Assembly: GCA_051530055.1 (NCBI GenBank)
Contig: CM121341.1
Location: 17,174,001-17,238,000 of the forward strand
Reading direction: 5' to 3'
From: Neoechinorhynchus agilis
Taxonomy: Eukaryota; Acanthocephala
DNA: 64,000 nucleotides
How positions within the stretch are numbered: the first letter of the stretch is position 1; the number at the start of each line of letters is the position of its first letter. The notes below the pieces were generated by a model. It did no database searches, was not told where the DNA came from, and saw only the letters and a list, made by a program, of their open reading frames with translations. This document shows, in pieces, positions 55,531-64,000 of this stretch. Made by a program: the position numbers and the translations under genes.

Positions 55531-55772
55531 AAATTATAAAAATATCTCATAAATCTGCTCCTGGCGGTCGGATACATTAAGACGTTCCCCTAAATCCACT
55601 CAGAAGCGTCGACTTTCATTTCGAGAGTATAATAAATCTTCGTTTGCTTGTGTTGATCATTAATTCGTATAAATTAAGATTCTCTCAAAAATGCGCGACA
55701 GCGTTGATTTCTTTCATTTGTCTCTCTCATAACTTCGGTTCTTAGACTACATCAACCAAAGTGCAGAAATTG

Positions 55773-58216
55773 ATGACACCGAACAAACAATTGCCACATC
55801 GTCCTGGACCGTTCAAGCAAGTCAATAAGCCACATAAGTCCACGAAAACTCTCCGTGGGAGAAGAAAAAGTCACTGTAGTGTAAAAATTGGCAGCAAACC
55901 GAAATTGACAACCCCCAAAAGTTCATCCAAATCCGCTCGTTTAAACAAGCAGAAACAAGCTCGTCAACTACGATTGAAGCACGAATCTGGCTCAAAGGCG
56001 TTCAAACGGCTTTTTAATTTAATCATTACGGTCGTTCCGATAACTCCAAATGCGAGTCTTCAGCATCTTTTTCCTTCCGAATCGGTAATCCAATCGAATG
56101 AAAAAATGACGGTTATTTCGAGTGCAAATAATCGTTCGATTCAATTCAATCATCCGGCGGTTTCATTGAGTGATCTGCGTGGTATTGATTGTGTTCTTGA
56201 CACAATCAACGTATCGGATGTTTTTCTCCTTCTAGTTAATACGGATTCACTTCAGGATTTCGATTTGGACAGCTCGCCTCTGGTACACGCCATTTGTTGC
56301 CATTCGATGTCACTTAAGCCTTTGATCTGTCTTTTAAATCCACCATCAAGTGTTCATGAGTTTAAACGATATATCCGTTCATTGAAGTGCGGATTAACAC
56401 TTAATCAAAAACCCGTCGTGATTAATTCCAGTGATGACCTTGAACGACTGTTTTTTGTTTTGTCGCAAAGAAAAATGCCTATACCCGGATGGAGACAAGT
56501 TAGGAATTACGTAGCTCCCGATCGTGTACAAGTGGATAACAACCTTCTTGTTATTGAAGGGAAAGTGAGGGGAAGTGGATTCTTGACGCCAAATGGAATA
56601 TTTCATATAACTGAAGGTGTCGGACTTTGTAGTCTTGTGAAAGTCGAAGTTTCAAACAGTTCAGGAGGGTTCCATGAAGTAGCTTTTGAAAAATCACAGA
56701 TCTCAATAGAATATCCAACAAATCTTCTGGACACTCGTAGGTATGAATATTTGGAACGAGATGAAAGCGAGATTGCTAATGAAACAAAGATTACTGTTCC
56801 CGAAGGAACATCCGCTTATCAAGCTGCTTGGCTACAATACGCCGATGATGATAATGGAGGCAACAACGAATCTGAACATGAGTTTGGTAATTCTATAGAG
56901 GTGGATAATAGCGACGATGAAGTGGATAAAGGTACTCTTTGAAGCTCTGTTGATTTGTTCTCCCCGCCCAATTGTACAGTAGGTATAATAAGCCTTTGCA
57001 CTGGATATAAATACATTTACTAGCGGAATTAGCGTGATTTTTACGTCCTAATGCCCAACACTCCTAATATATTTTTAAAAATACTATTCATTTTAAACAC
57101 CCTTTAACGTCAATTTTTATAAAATCTTAGAATAAACGTACACTTTAAAAAGAGCCGAATTTCCGTTAAGCAAAGTGTTTGACTTAAATGCTGGGGATTA
57201 TGAAGAAAATTACTATTATTTCCCTCCTAAAAACTTACAGTACTTGAAAAAACATTATTTTTCAAATCTCTTGAAAATAAAGTTCAAAGAGAAGTCTTTA
57301 CATCGAAGCGATTAGCGAATGTTCCACTGACGAATACGACAAAGAAATAAGCAACGTGAGACATGGAGGATTTATTGGTCTGTCAAAGATCAGCGATTTT
57401 CAAACAGTAATGGATCAAAACTGCTATCCTCCATTGTACTCAGATTACATATTCCAACTCGATAATTATCGACATGGAGTTAATCACTTTCGAAACGAAG
57501 CTCTTCGTAAAGCCAACGAAGGTATTCCGGCAGGTATTCAAGTTCGCCTTTACTTAACCAAAATCGGAACTCCATTTGGTCATATATCTGTTGAATCGCC
57601 ATGCGTGATTTCCCTTTTTCCCCACGAAGAGAAACTAGGAGTATGCAACTATTTGCTAAGTCGAAATTCAAGAGATGACAATGAGGTAATTGAATCCGGC
57701 GATCCACTTCTCTTCTATTCTGGATTTCGAAAGTTTGAAACGCGCCCGATCTTCTCTGAGTCATCAACTTATGGAACTGTTCATCGACATGTAAAGTTTC
57801 TAGGAAACGGAGCTACCGTTGTTGCAAGTGCAGTTGCTCCAATAACCTTCGGACCTTGCCCTACTCTCGTTTTCTCAGTTCGAACTGGAAACCTGGTTGC
57901 ATCAGGAAATCTAATGAACGTTGATGCGGGCAGAGTAGTTGTCGAACATATAGTTGTTTCCGGTCGACCTCGGCGTATTAATCAAACAAGAGCTGTCGTA
58001 AAGGGCATGTTTTATAACCCCGAAGATGTTCTCCATTTCAAACAATATCCATTAAAAACAAAATTTGGAAGAACGGGCGAAATCTTGGATTGCTTAGGCA
58101 CTCAAGGACTCATGAAGTGTAAATTCAACAAACCATTAAAATCAAACGACGTCGTACGAATGCATTTATATCGACGAATATTTCCAAATGGATACAGCTT
58201 TTGCGAACGAAATTAG
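55773..58216 (+). CDS. TSR1: Pre-rRNA-processing protein TSR1
   Basis: The N-terminus MTPNKQLPHRPGPFKQVNKP carries the family's HRPGPxKQxNKxHK start. A first large exon runs to about 56934 (GTPase-like AARP2CN region, then an acidic tail VDNSDDEVDK). The last exon from about 57310 holds YDKEISNVRHGGFIGLSKIS, HISVESPCVISLFPHEEKLG, LLFYSGFRKFETRPIFSE, VVASAVAPITFGPCPTLVFS and KGMFYNPEDVLHFKQYPLKT. It ends FKQYPLKTKFGRTGE, LGTQGLMKCKFNKPL and YRRIFPNGYSFCERN. TSR1 is needed for maturation of the 40S subunit and blocks early joining of translation factors. The join between 56935 and 57310 is not resolved and may contain a small extra exon. An acceptor-like GGTTCTTAG lies 27 nt before the ATG. Confidence 0.92.
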
Positions 58217-58219
58217 GTT

Positions 58220-58915
58220 TCTCGAAGAACTTTGTTTAATTGAATATGACGTTGCCATCAAACATTTCTTCATTCAAGGTTTTAGTTTCTTGGCTGAGAA
58301 AAGTATACGCTACTTGCGACCTGAATTTCAAATGCTTTTGGTACTTCTCTGTAGCACTTTGAAACGAAAACTTCTTTTGTTCATTTGCATTGCATATTTT
58401 TAGCTTGGTAATTGAGAGGTACTTCCTTGCAATCGTCACGGCCATTGGCCACAAAATCACGTTTATTTTTAGGCGATTTAACCTACTTGCGTGATTTGGA
58501 TTACAAAATAACTTTCTCGCAATTATCTAAACACATTTAGATATTTTATATCTAAAAACTTCATTCAATTGTTCGAAATTTCAGTGATTTGTATTATCCT
58601 CATCAACTATCCTTTACTTTGTGCGACTGCGAGACATTATTGAACTCTTTTTTTACATTCAGTCGAAATACTAATCTTGCGTAAGACTTCGATCTAGATA
58701 TTTAGTCGATTATGTTTTTATCTGTATTAGTCGGAAATAAAGCGCGAAATCCCAAGTCTGTTAAATTTAGGATCTCTAAAATTCCTTCCGAGAACGAAAC
58801 ATTCTCTCCCAACACAATAGCCCAACTTTTAAAAAAGTCATCGACCTTTAACCTCTTTCATTATGTACTTATTCGGCAAAACTGCTCAGCATAATTTTTC
58901 ACAAAGGTCTTCGTT
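58220..58915. other. Intergenic, nothing recognised
   Basis: No supported gene or repeat between TSR1 and the claudin-like gene. Confidence 0.4.
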
Positions 58916-58921
58916 AAAACA

Positions 58922-59611
58922 ATGTTCAAAGTACAACCGCATCCCAACGGCACGCATACAACAGTTATTAATTTCGTTAAGGTCGAATCGATCGGTCGTG
59001 CAATACTCAGTTTGGTTCACTTTATTGGAGCTATCCTTTTTGTCGTTGGATTGGTTCGCAATGATTTTAAAGTGAATCCAAAAAATGTGGAATTTTCCGG
59101 GTTATTTAGACAATGCATCGGTGATGAATGCTTTAGGGAATTCAAGCCGAATTACATACGACTTACCGAAAGATTGTTTGCAACGTGGGCTGCTCTGGCT
59201 GTGATTGGCCAGATTTATATTATATTAACCGCTTTCACGAGTATTCGAACAAAAAAGCATTTTCTCTCAGCAAATACAATGGATGTTCTGTTGGCCATTT
59301 TAATACCCATATTCTCACTTGCCACTTTTTGGAATTTATTATTAAATTCAACATATTGTGGTAAACACGGAAACGCGTTTTATATGGCTTACTTCGGCAC
59401 TTTCACACTTCTTTTCGTATATATATCTATTGTATTCATGACGGCTCATAGAAAACTCATGGATGAAATAATCGCTTACAGTGCAAAAAAATACGAACAA
59501 ATGATGTTCAATAGTCAGCCCATTGCATGGTCATCATTGAGTTCACCACAAGGAATACCACCGAGATTAATGCTCAACGACGCATCCTTTTCGTCTATTG
59601 GATCGCAATAG
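58922..59611 (+). CDS. Claudin/PMP22-superfamily four-transmembrane protein
   Basis: This 229-residue single exon has four membrane segments at about residues 26-45 (AILSLVHFIGAILFVVGLV), 87-108, 121-143 (MDVLLAILIPIFSLATFW) and 155-176 (FGTFTLLFVYISIVFM). The first extracellular loop has FSGLFRQCIGDECF, which fits the claudin GLW-C-C signature with Phe in place of Trp. The C-terminal tail is Ser/Pro-rich. Claudin-like proteins form or regulate cell contacts or act as channel partners; a specific role is not inferable. The gene lies downstream of TSR1 on the same strand, about 0.7 kb away. Confidence 0.6.
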   Translation: MFKVQPHPNGTHTTVINFVKVESIGRAILSLVHFIGAILFVVGLVRNDFKVNPKNVEFSGLFRQCIGDECFREFKPNYIRLTERLFATWAALAVIGQIYIILTAFTSIRTKKHFLSANTMDVLLAILIPIFSLATFWNLLLNSTYCGKHGNAFYMAYFGTFTLLFVYISIVFMTAHRKLMDEIIAYSAKKYEQMMFNSQPIAWSSLSSPQGIPPRLMLNDASFSSIGSQ

Positions 59612-59614
59612 TCT

Positions 59615-60600
59615 TTAATAAATTTCGTTATATACCAGCGTGAAGATTTGTGTATTTTTCATAATATTCATAATAGTAAAGACGAACCAATGATCTTTTC
59701 AGTGATGTCTCTTTTGTGCTTTTAAGCGATATTAACATACGGATATTGATAACGGATTTCTTATTGCTTTTAAATGTGTACGGGGATAATTTCATAAACT
59801 CGATATCTTTAAACAATTTTTTCAAATGAAAAACTTCAAAATAGTCACAAATAGATTGCAGTATGTTCAGATTTATCATTAATGATTTGCATTTTGTTCA
59901 AAATTAGAGATTAGATAAAAAAAATTATTCGCGGGCTTTTGAGGCACTAAAAATTGTGGTCTATGCCATTACTTCTTTTGCTTCTCCAAATCATTTTCTC
60001 GCGCTGTCTTTTGACTTTTAAACAAAAGTGTTCAGACTTGAAAAATTAGCACATTAGAGTGACGTTTAACCAATCAATAGTGATTGCTTTAGGGTTTATA
60101 AATTTCATAGTATGACTCCGATAACAAGCAGCTGACTGTTCAATACTTAATTAAATTCTATCATTCGATATGCAAAATGACAAAAGTACTTAACGTGTTC
60201 ATGAAAGTGCGTAATGCTTCGACAAAAAGGAATAGTTTATTTGAACAATATTGTGCCGTGGTTGCCAAGCGATGAAGCTTCTTAGATTTATGCGATTCTC
60301 ATGATTAGGAGACAATCTTTTTACCTGAAAATATAATTCGGTTTGTACTGTAAATAAAGACTTTTTGATGATTGTAAAATTAAATCCATAATTTTACTTA
60401 TTTTAAAGTACTGAATTCGGTAAATCTAACATTTATTTTTGTGTGCGTATCCCAATTTAACGAACAGCTTCTTTTTTTGCGATAGTGGATCGAAATAAAC
60501 CAAATACAGTTTAAATTTTAAAGAGAATTCGCCAAATATTTAGTCGTTGCCAGTGTACATAATGGCTTTGTTGTTAACATCTTAGACTAGTGCCGGTGAC
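59615..60600. other. Intergenic, nothing recognised
   Basis: AT-rich sequence without a supported gene. Confidence 0.4.
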
Positions 60601-60619
60601 TCGGAATTAAAAATAGCAA

Positions 60620-60935
60620 GTCGCATTTCCTCTCGCTCTCCCGCAACCCCATATCTTACCCCGAACTTCCAAATGACAGCCTACGAGTCATCTCCCACTC
60701 AGAAACCTGAGTCGCCAATTCCAATCAAATCTGAAACGAGACTCCTTCGACCTCCCTATACCTACGCTCCTTTTTCCATGCTTCCCAATCTTCTCGGACG
60801 TCATTACCTGAAATAAACCTGAGACAAGACCAACCTCACAAACTCTCATGCAAACAATAACCACCAACTTTCCCATCCAAAAGGACATCCTCCGACCGAA
60901 TTCGTAATCTACTCCGAAATCAATTGCCAGATTCA
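60620..60935 (+). mobile_element. LINE 3' fragment with 3' UTR
   Basis: 60620-60745 matches the antisense of about 33500-33600 (CTCTCCCGCAACCCCA and following). 60745-60935 matches the 3' UTR at 55255-55450. An internal part of the LINE is missing between them. Confidence 0.7.
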
Positions 60936-60939
60936 TTTA

Positions 60940-61640
60940 TCCAATTAGAACTCGAGTGTTTATGACAATTCAAAGGTACATGGGCACTTTCATTTAAAAA
61001 AACGGAATTTCGACTTTTTCTGAATCCCAACACCCCGCTTTCCCGCGGTAGCAACTGGGAAACGCTAAAATAGGGGACTAAATAGCAGAGCTATGCCTGT
61101 TGCTAGATCGTGGACTCTTCGCCGTTACGATTTCAGGACAGTTTTGTTAGGAGTCCTCAGCCGTGATCCATAATTAGAGGAGGATGCGCGTAGGCTAACT
61201 CCGGTGACCGCAGCAACCGTCATTCCTTACCGTCGTCTCAACTTCTAGTTTTTCCAATGGACCATGTCGATTTTCGAATACGTAATCGAACATTGGTAAC
61301 ATGCGAGCAGATCTCGGTAATACGCGTGTTAGAGAACGTTCCGAGCCCAAATTGGATTGCTTTCCCATTCAAGAACACATGGATGACGACATTGAGGAAT
61401 CCTCGAATTCGAGGAGGTCAACGACGACGGCGGGGTTGTTAGGCTTGAACAAAAGCTTCATATTCGTTTCCCGTCGCTTAAAAATACATCACGCAAACTG
61501 CCTAATAAATCTTTAAGGTGTAAATCGTCAAAAGTCGTATATCAACCACCAAACAGTTGTTCGAAGCGCACACTTAAGAAAAACATACCTTGAAAACGAG
61601 TCTCTCGTTTTATAGAGAACTAAGTTGCCCGTCGACTTTT
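60940..61640. other. Intergenic with a short dispersed repeat
   Basis: 61331-61390 resembles 22459-22520. Otherwise no supported gene. Confidence 0.35.
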
Positions 61641-61649
61641 AGCCACAAG

Positions 61650-62127
61650 ATGCAGATATATTTTATTTTGGCATTGGTAGCATTATACGTCCGGTGTTCA
61701 GGACCAAGTGTAACCCACATTCGGAGCTTAAAGGAATGGCTTAGTGATATAATTGATTCTGAAGATATCAATATCGACGAAGAAGCACGTAAAGTATGGA
61801 AACTTTACAAACTTGCATACGGTGATTTAAATGGAATTTTTATGTCCGTTTGGACCTTTTTTTCTATAGACAAACAATACGACGCTCTAGAGGACAGTAT
61901 GCGATATTGGATTTTTAGAAATAATTTGAACCAAATTGTTCGACACAATAGATTAGCAAAGAATCCAAGTAACGGAATTTCTTACACTATGGGACTAAAC
62001 CAGTTCACTGATATGGTAAGGCAAAAGTCGTTTAATCACGAGAAGAAATTTTTTATTTTAGAGGCAAGACGAAATACAAGCCCAAATGGGATTATTGAGA
62101 TATCCAACGGAGGAAGTATACCATTAA
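61650..62127 (+). CDS. Secreted stand-alone I29 (cathepsin propeptide-like) inhibitor
   Basis: Two exons (61650-62015, 62062-62127) with a 46-nt intron give 143 residues. MQIYFILALVALYVRCSG is a signal peptide. The I29 fold follows: KVWKLYKLAYG, a divergent ERFNIN helix (DSMRYWIFRNNLNQIVRHNR), and the conserved ISYTMGLNQFTDM. The second exon adds RQDEIQAQMGLL and RYPTEEVYH and then stops, so no peptidase domain is present. Stand-alone I29 proteins such as Drosophila crammer and mouse CTLA-2 inhibit cathepsin L-like enzymes. A papain-like domain in another exon cannot be fully excluded, but none is seen in the next 500 bp. Confidence 0.75.
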
Positions 62128-62351
62128 ATCTATTCTGAAATAAAATCATCTTGCGTTAGTGGGTGCTTTTAAAAATGTTTTTTGTGTCCAGCAAATCATT
62201 TGACCATTAAATAGTTCAATTCAAAAAAACTATATTCTAGACTACTTCTTTTTGAACTCTGAAATTTTCGTTGAAAAAAAGCACGCAATCAAAAAAACAG
62301 AATCTAAAATTGCGCTTCATTTAAGCTGGAGCAAAAGACAAATTGTCAATT

Positions 62352-62440
62352 TTCTTAGTTTTACCGTCTCGGATTTAAATCTTTACTAATTTATTTCCCA
62401 GATATTTCATTCCACGGATAATTGCGACATTTTCCCATCT
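62352..62440 (+). repeat. Single arm of the foldback family found at 24118
   Basis: TTCTTAGTTTTACCGTCTCG and the following bases to GGATAATTGCGACA match the left arm of 24118-24196 with few differences. No inverted partner is present. Confidence 0.7.
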
Positions 62441-62674
62441 AAAACACAAACATTATATCGTTATCCTGTGGACTAGATATTATCGGGTGGTGAAGATAAA
62501 AATCCGTGGTAGCAAAATCCCCTCAAACGATAATAATTCAAAACACCAAATTGTTAAATTAAAGCTCAAATAAAGCCAATAATAGATGAGAAATTAGCAT
62601 GAATTATTCGAGACCTCCACATTCCAATATGCCGGCTTAAAGACAAAAGAGAACTTAATTTTTGTTTATCGTCT

Positions 62675-63115
62675 TCATTTCCGCCACGATCCAGTCCCAG
62701 TGGGAGCACTCGATTCGTACTTTGAAGCAAATTGAATATCATGTCTCCCTGGCCCTTCATCTTTTCCATAGTCACCACGAGGAGGTCCTGTCCTGAATGC
62801 ACCTCGCTGAGCACCACCACTATCTGGTGCCGTGACTTTCTTCAAAGTCTCAGGAACAATCAAAGGACTAAGATGAAGCTGCTGCCTAAGATACGTAATC
62901 CCTTCGTCCTTCAAGTACCAATAATAATGCTGCCAAGCAAACGTTTCCCGGACGTATCCTCGGGACACAAGCGATTGCATCACTTTGATGACGTGTATGT
63001 TCGGCAGACCCAAGGTTTCGTGAGCATCAAAGCTAAGGTCCTTACGAGCAACCATAACACCATCGCTGAACAAATGCTTTTGAATAAGTTGAATGTGGGA
63101 TTTGGGCATCAACAT
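62675..63115 (-). CDS. RPS10: 40S ribosomal protein S10 (eS10)
   Basis: A single exon encodes 146 residues. It begins MLMPKSHIQLIQKHLFSDGV and continues MVARKDLSFDAHETLGLPNI, HVIKVMQSLVSRGYVRETFA, WQHYYWYLKDEGITYLRQQL and HLSPLIVPETLKK, which match eS10 throughout. The tail is Gly/Arg-rich (RGAFRTGPPRGDYG) as usual. eS10 lies on the head of the 40S subunit. Length is slightly shorter than human (165). Confidence 0.95.
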   Translation of the reverse strand: MLMPKSHIQLIQKHLFSDGVMVARKDLSFDAHETLGLPNIHVIKVMQSLVSRGYVRETFAWQHYYWYLKDEGITYLRQQLHLSPLIVPETLKKVTAPDSGGAQRGAFRTGPPRGDYGKDEGPGRHDIQFASKYESSAPTGTGSWRK

Positions 63116-63255
63116 TGCGGATTTTTAATAGAACGATCTGCTCACCGAATAACATGGGGTAATGTGTAGAACGTCTGCAGCGATGTTCTTTCGTGTTTTT
63201 GTATGACGTCATAATAGCGTGATCATGTAAAAAAGAGGATTTTCACAATTTGGGT

Positions 63256-63379
63256 GTTTTCCGTTTGAAGAAAGATTAAAATGATTTTATTTTAAAATCC
63301 GATTGATTTCGCTCTCACAATCTTGTACGCGTTTCGGATTTAAAATAAAATCATTTTAATCTTTCTTCAGACGGAAAAC
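63256..63379. repeat. Foldback element with arms of about 45 nt
   Basis: The left arm (63256-63301, containing AAAGATTAAAATGATTTTAT) is inverted at 63335-63379. The spacer is about 33 nt. It lies about 250 bp from the Penelope-like endonuclease end. Confidence 0.8.
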
Positions 63380-63599
63380 AACCAATATGAACAGCTCAAT
63401 CTTCAAACAAAATTTCCATCTTTTAATCATACCGAGAGAAAATCCATCGGGATAGTAAATTTTGACTTGTGTTGAATATAATCCCGGTTAAAAATCATTT
63501 TATTGTACTGAAATATTTCGAAGGAGGAGACCTCGCCCTATCAATCATCTAAAAATGTTTTTGGTTATGGTTTTTTCTATATCTGGTCTAATATCCTCG

Positions 63600-64000
63600 G
63601 GTTGACAGGTTCGCTATTCCAACGAGGGTCGCAGACCCTGTTCCCCTGCTCGCAAACCCTGCACTATATCGTGTGTCCTATTGATTTTTACTACGTCACT
63701 GGCAGGTAGTTTTACGCTGAAATTCGCTTTATTGCCTTCCATTGTATTGGCCGCAGAGATGTATGTAAGGCCTCCAGGAAAAGGTGCCTTCCAAGATTTG
63801 GCTCCTTCTCTATAAATTCCGTGCCCTCAAAATCTGTGCGATGTTGTATAGTCTCCTGGTGGTTTGAAATGGTGAATGAATGATCAACACGTCGACAGGT
63901 CTGTTTTTGTTGGCTGACTCTCTTCGGAATGCCCTGTATTGTTTGGCCGATGTATACCTTGTCACATTGATTGCACTGTATTTTTTTACACCCTGCAACG
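63600..64000 (-). mobile_element. Penelope-like element, GIY-YIG endonuclease end
   Basis: Read on the minus strand from the window edge it gives CNQCDKVYIGQTIQGIPKRV, with KVYIGQT as the GIY-YIG-type core, then CRRVDHSFTISNHQETIQHR and FIEKEPNLGRHLFLEALHTS, close to the C-terminal end of Penelope-like polyproteins. The reverse transcriptase would lie beyond the window end. Integrity cannot be judged. Confidence 0.75.

Overview
The window looks like nuclear DNA of a small-genomed invertebrate animal. It is AT-rich. The genes with clear homologues are metazoan: NAA40, a LanC-like protein, RPC7, LSM2, XPA, V-ATPase subunit D, PLC-beta, an SLC17-type carrier, two Pax genes, TSR1, a claudin-like protein and RPS10. 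Where exon joins could be worked out the introns are very short, commonly 32-55 nt with a few of 120-160 nt. Several genes have a 3' splice-acceptor-like tract right at the start codon, which would fit spliced-leader trans-splicing or tiny 5' UTR introns. I cannot name the phylum; a rotifer, mite, tardigrade, nematode-like or orthonectid/dicyemid-like genome would all fit.

Layout. 0.3-1.2 kb: broken Penelope-like element (PLE). 1.5-7.4 kb: NAA40, a Gly/Met/Pro-rich small protein, an EF-hand protein, a membrane protein and two unknown genes. 9.3-13.2 kb: a compact Pax gene, a LanC-like gene and RPC7, all on the minus strand. 13.9-14.9 kb: a second PLE copy split by a roughly 240-bp foldback insertion. 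15.15-20.86 kb: a half tRNA-Arg fused to a tandem array of a roughly 2.6-kb composite unit. Each unit holds retroelement 3' ends and a gene for a secreted 167-residue protein; a dispersed copy lies at 31.4-33.3 kb. 21.4-30.1 kb: an FGF-like gene, a LINE tail, LSM2, a large low-complexity protein and a possible tail-anchored protein. 30.6-33.85 kb: a retroelement mosaic. 34.15-36.43 kb: a satellite of about 22 copies of a roughly 103-bp unit. 37.0-41.6 kb: XPA, V-ATPase D, an ankyrin gene and a small unknown gene with an inverted duplication. 41.9-42.2 kb: a Pol I largest-subunit fragment. 42.95-48.7 kb: PLC-beta. 48.9-50.9 kb: SLC17-like carrier. 51.57-52.88 kb: a second Pax gene. 54.0-55.5 kb: LINE debris with a 72-bp tandem hairpin unit. 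55.8-59.6 kb: TSR1 and a claudin-like gene. 61.65-62.13 kb: a stand-alone cathepsin-propeptide-like inhibitor. 62.7-63.1 kb: RPS10. 63.6-64.0 kb: the GIY-YIG end of a PLE.

The housekeeping genes do not form an obvious pathway cluster. The unusual material lies in four places: the composite tandem array carrying a secreted-protein gene; the repeated foldback and hammerhead-like hairpin elements, one of them inserted in a PLE; the two atypical Pax genes (one with only the PAI half of the paired domain, one with a homeodomain-like region lacking Trp48 and Asn51); and the possible trans-splice acceptors. All exon structures were worked out by eye from splice signals and homology and have not been checked against transcripts.
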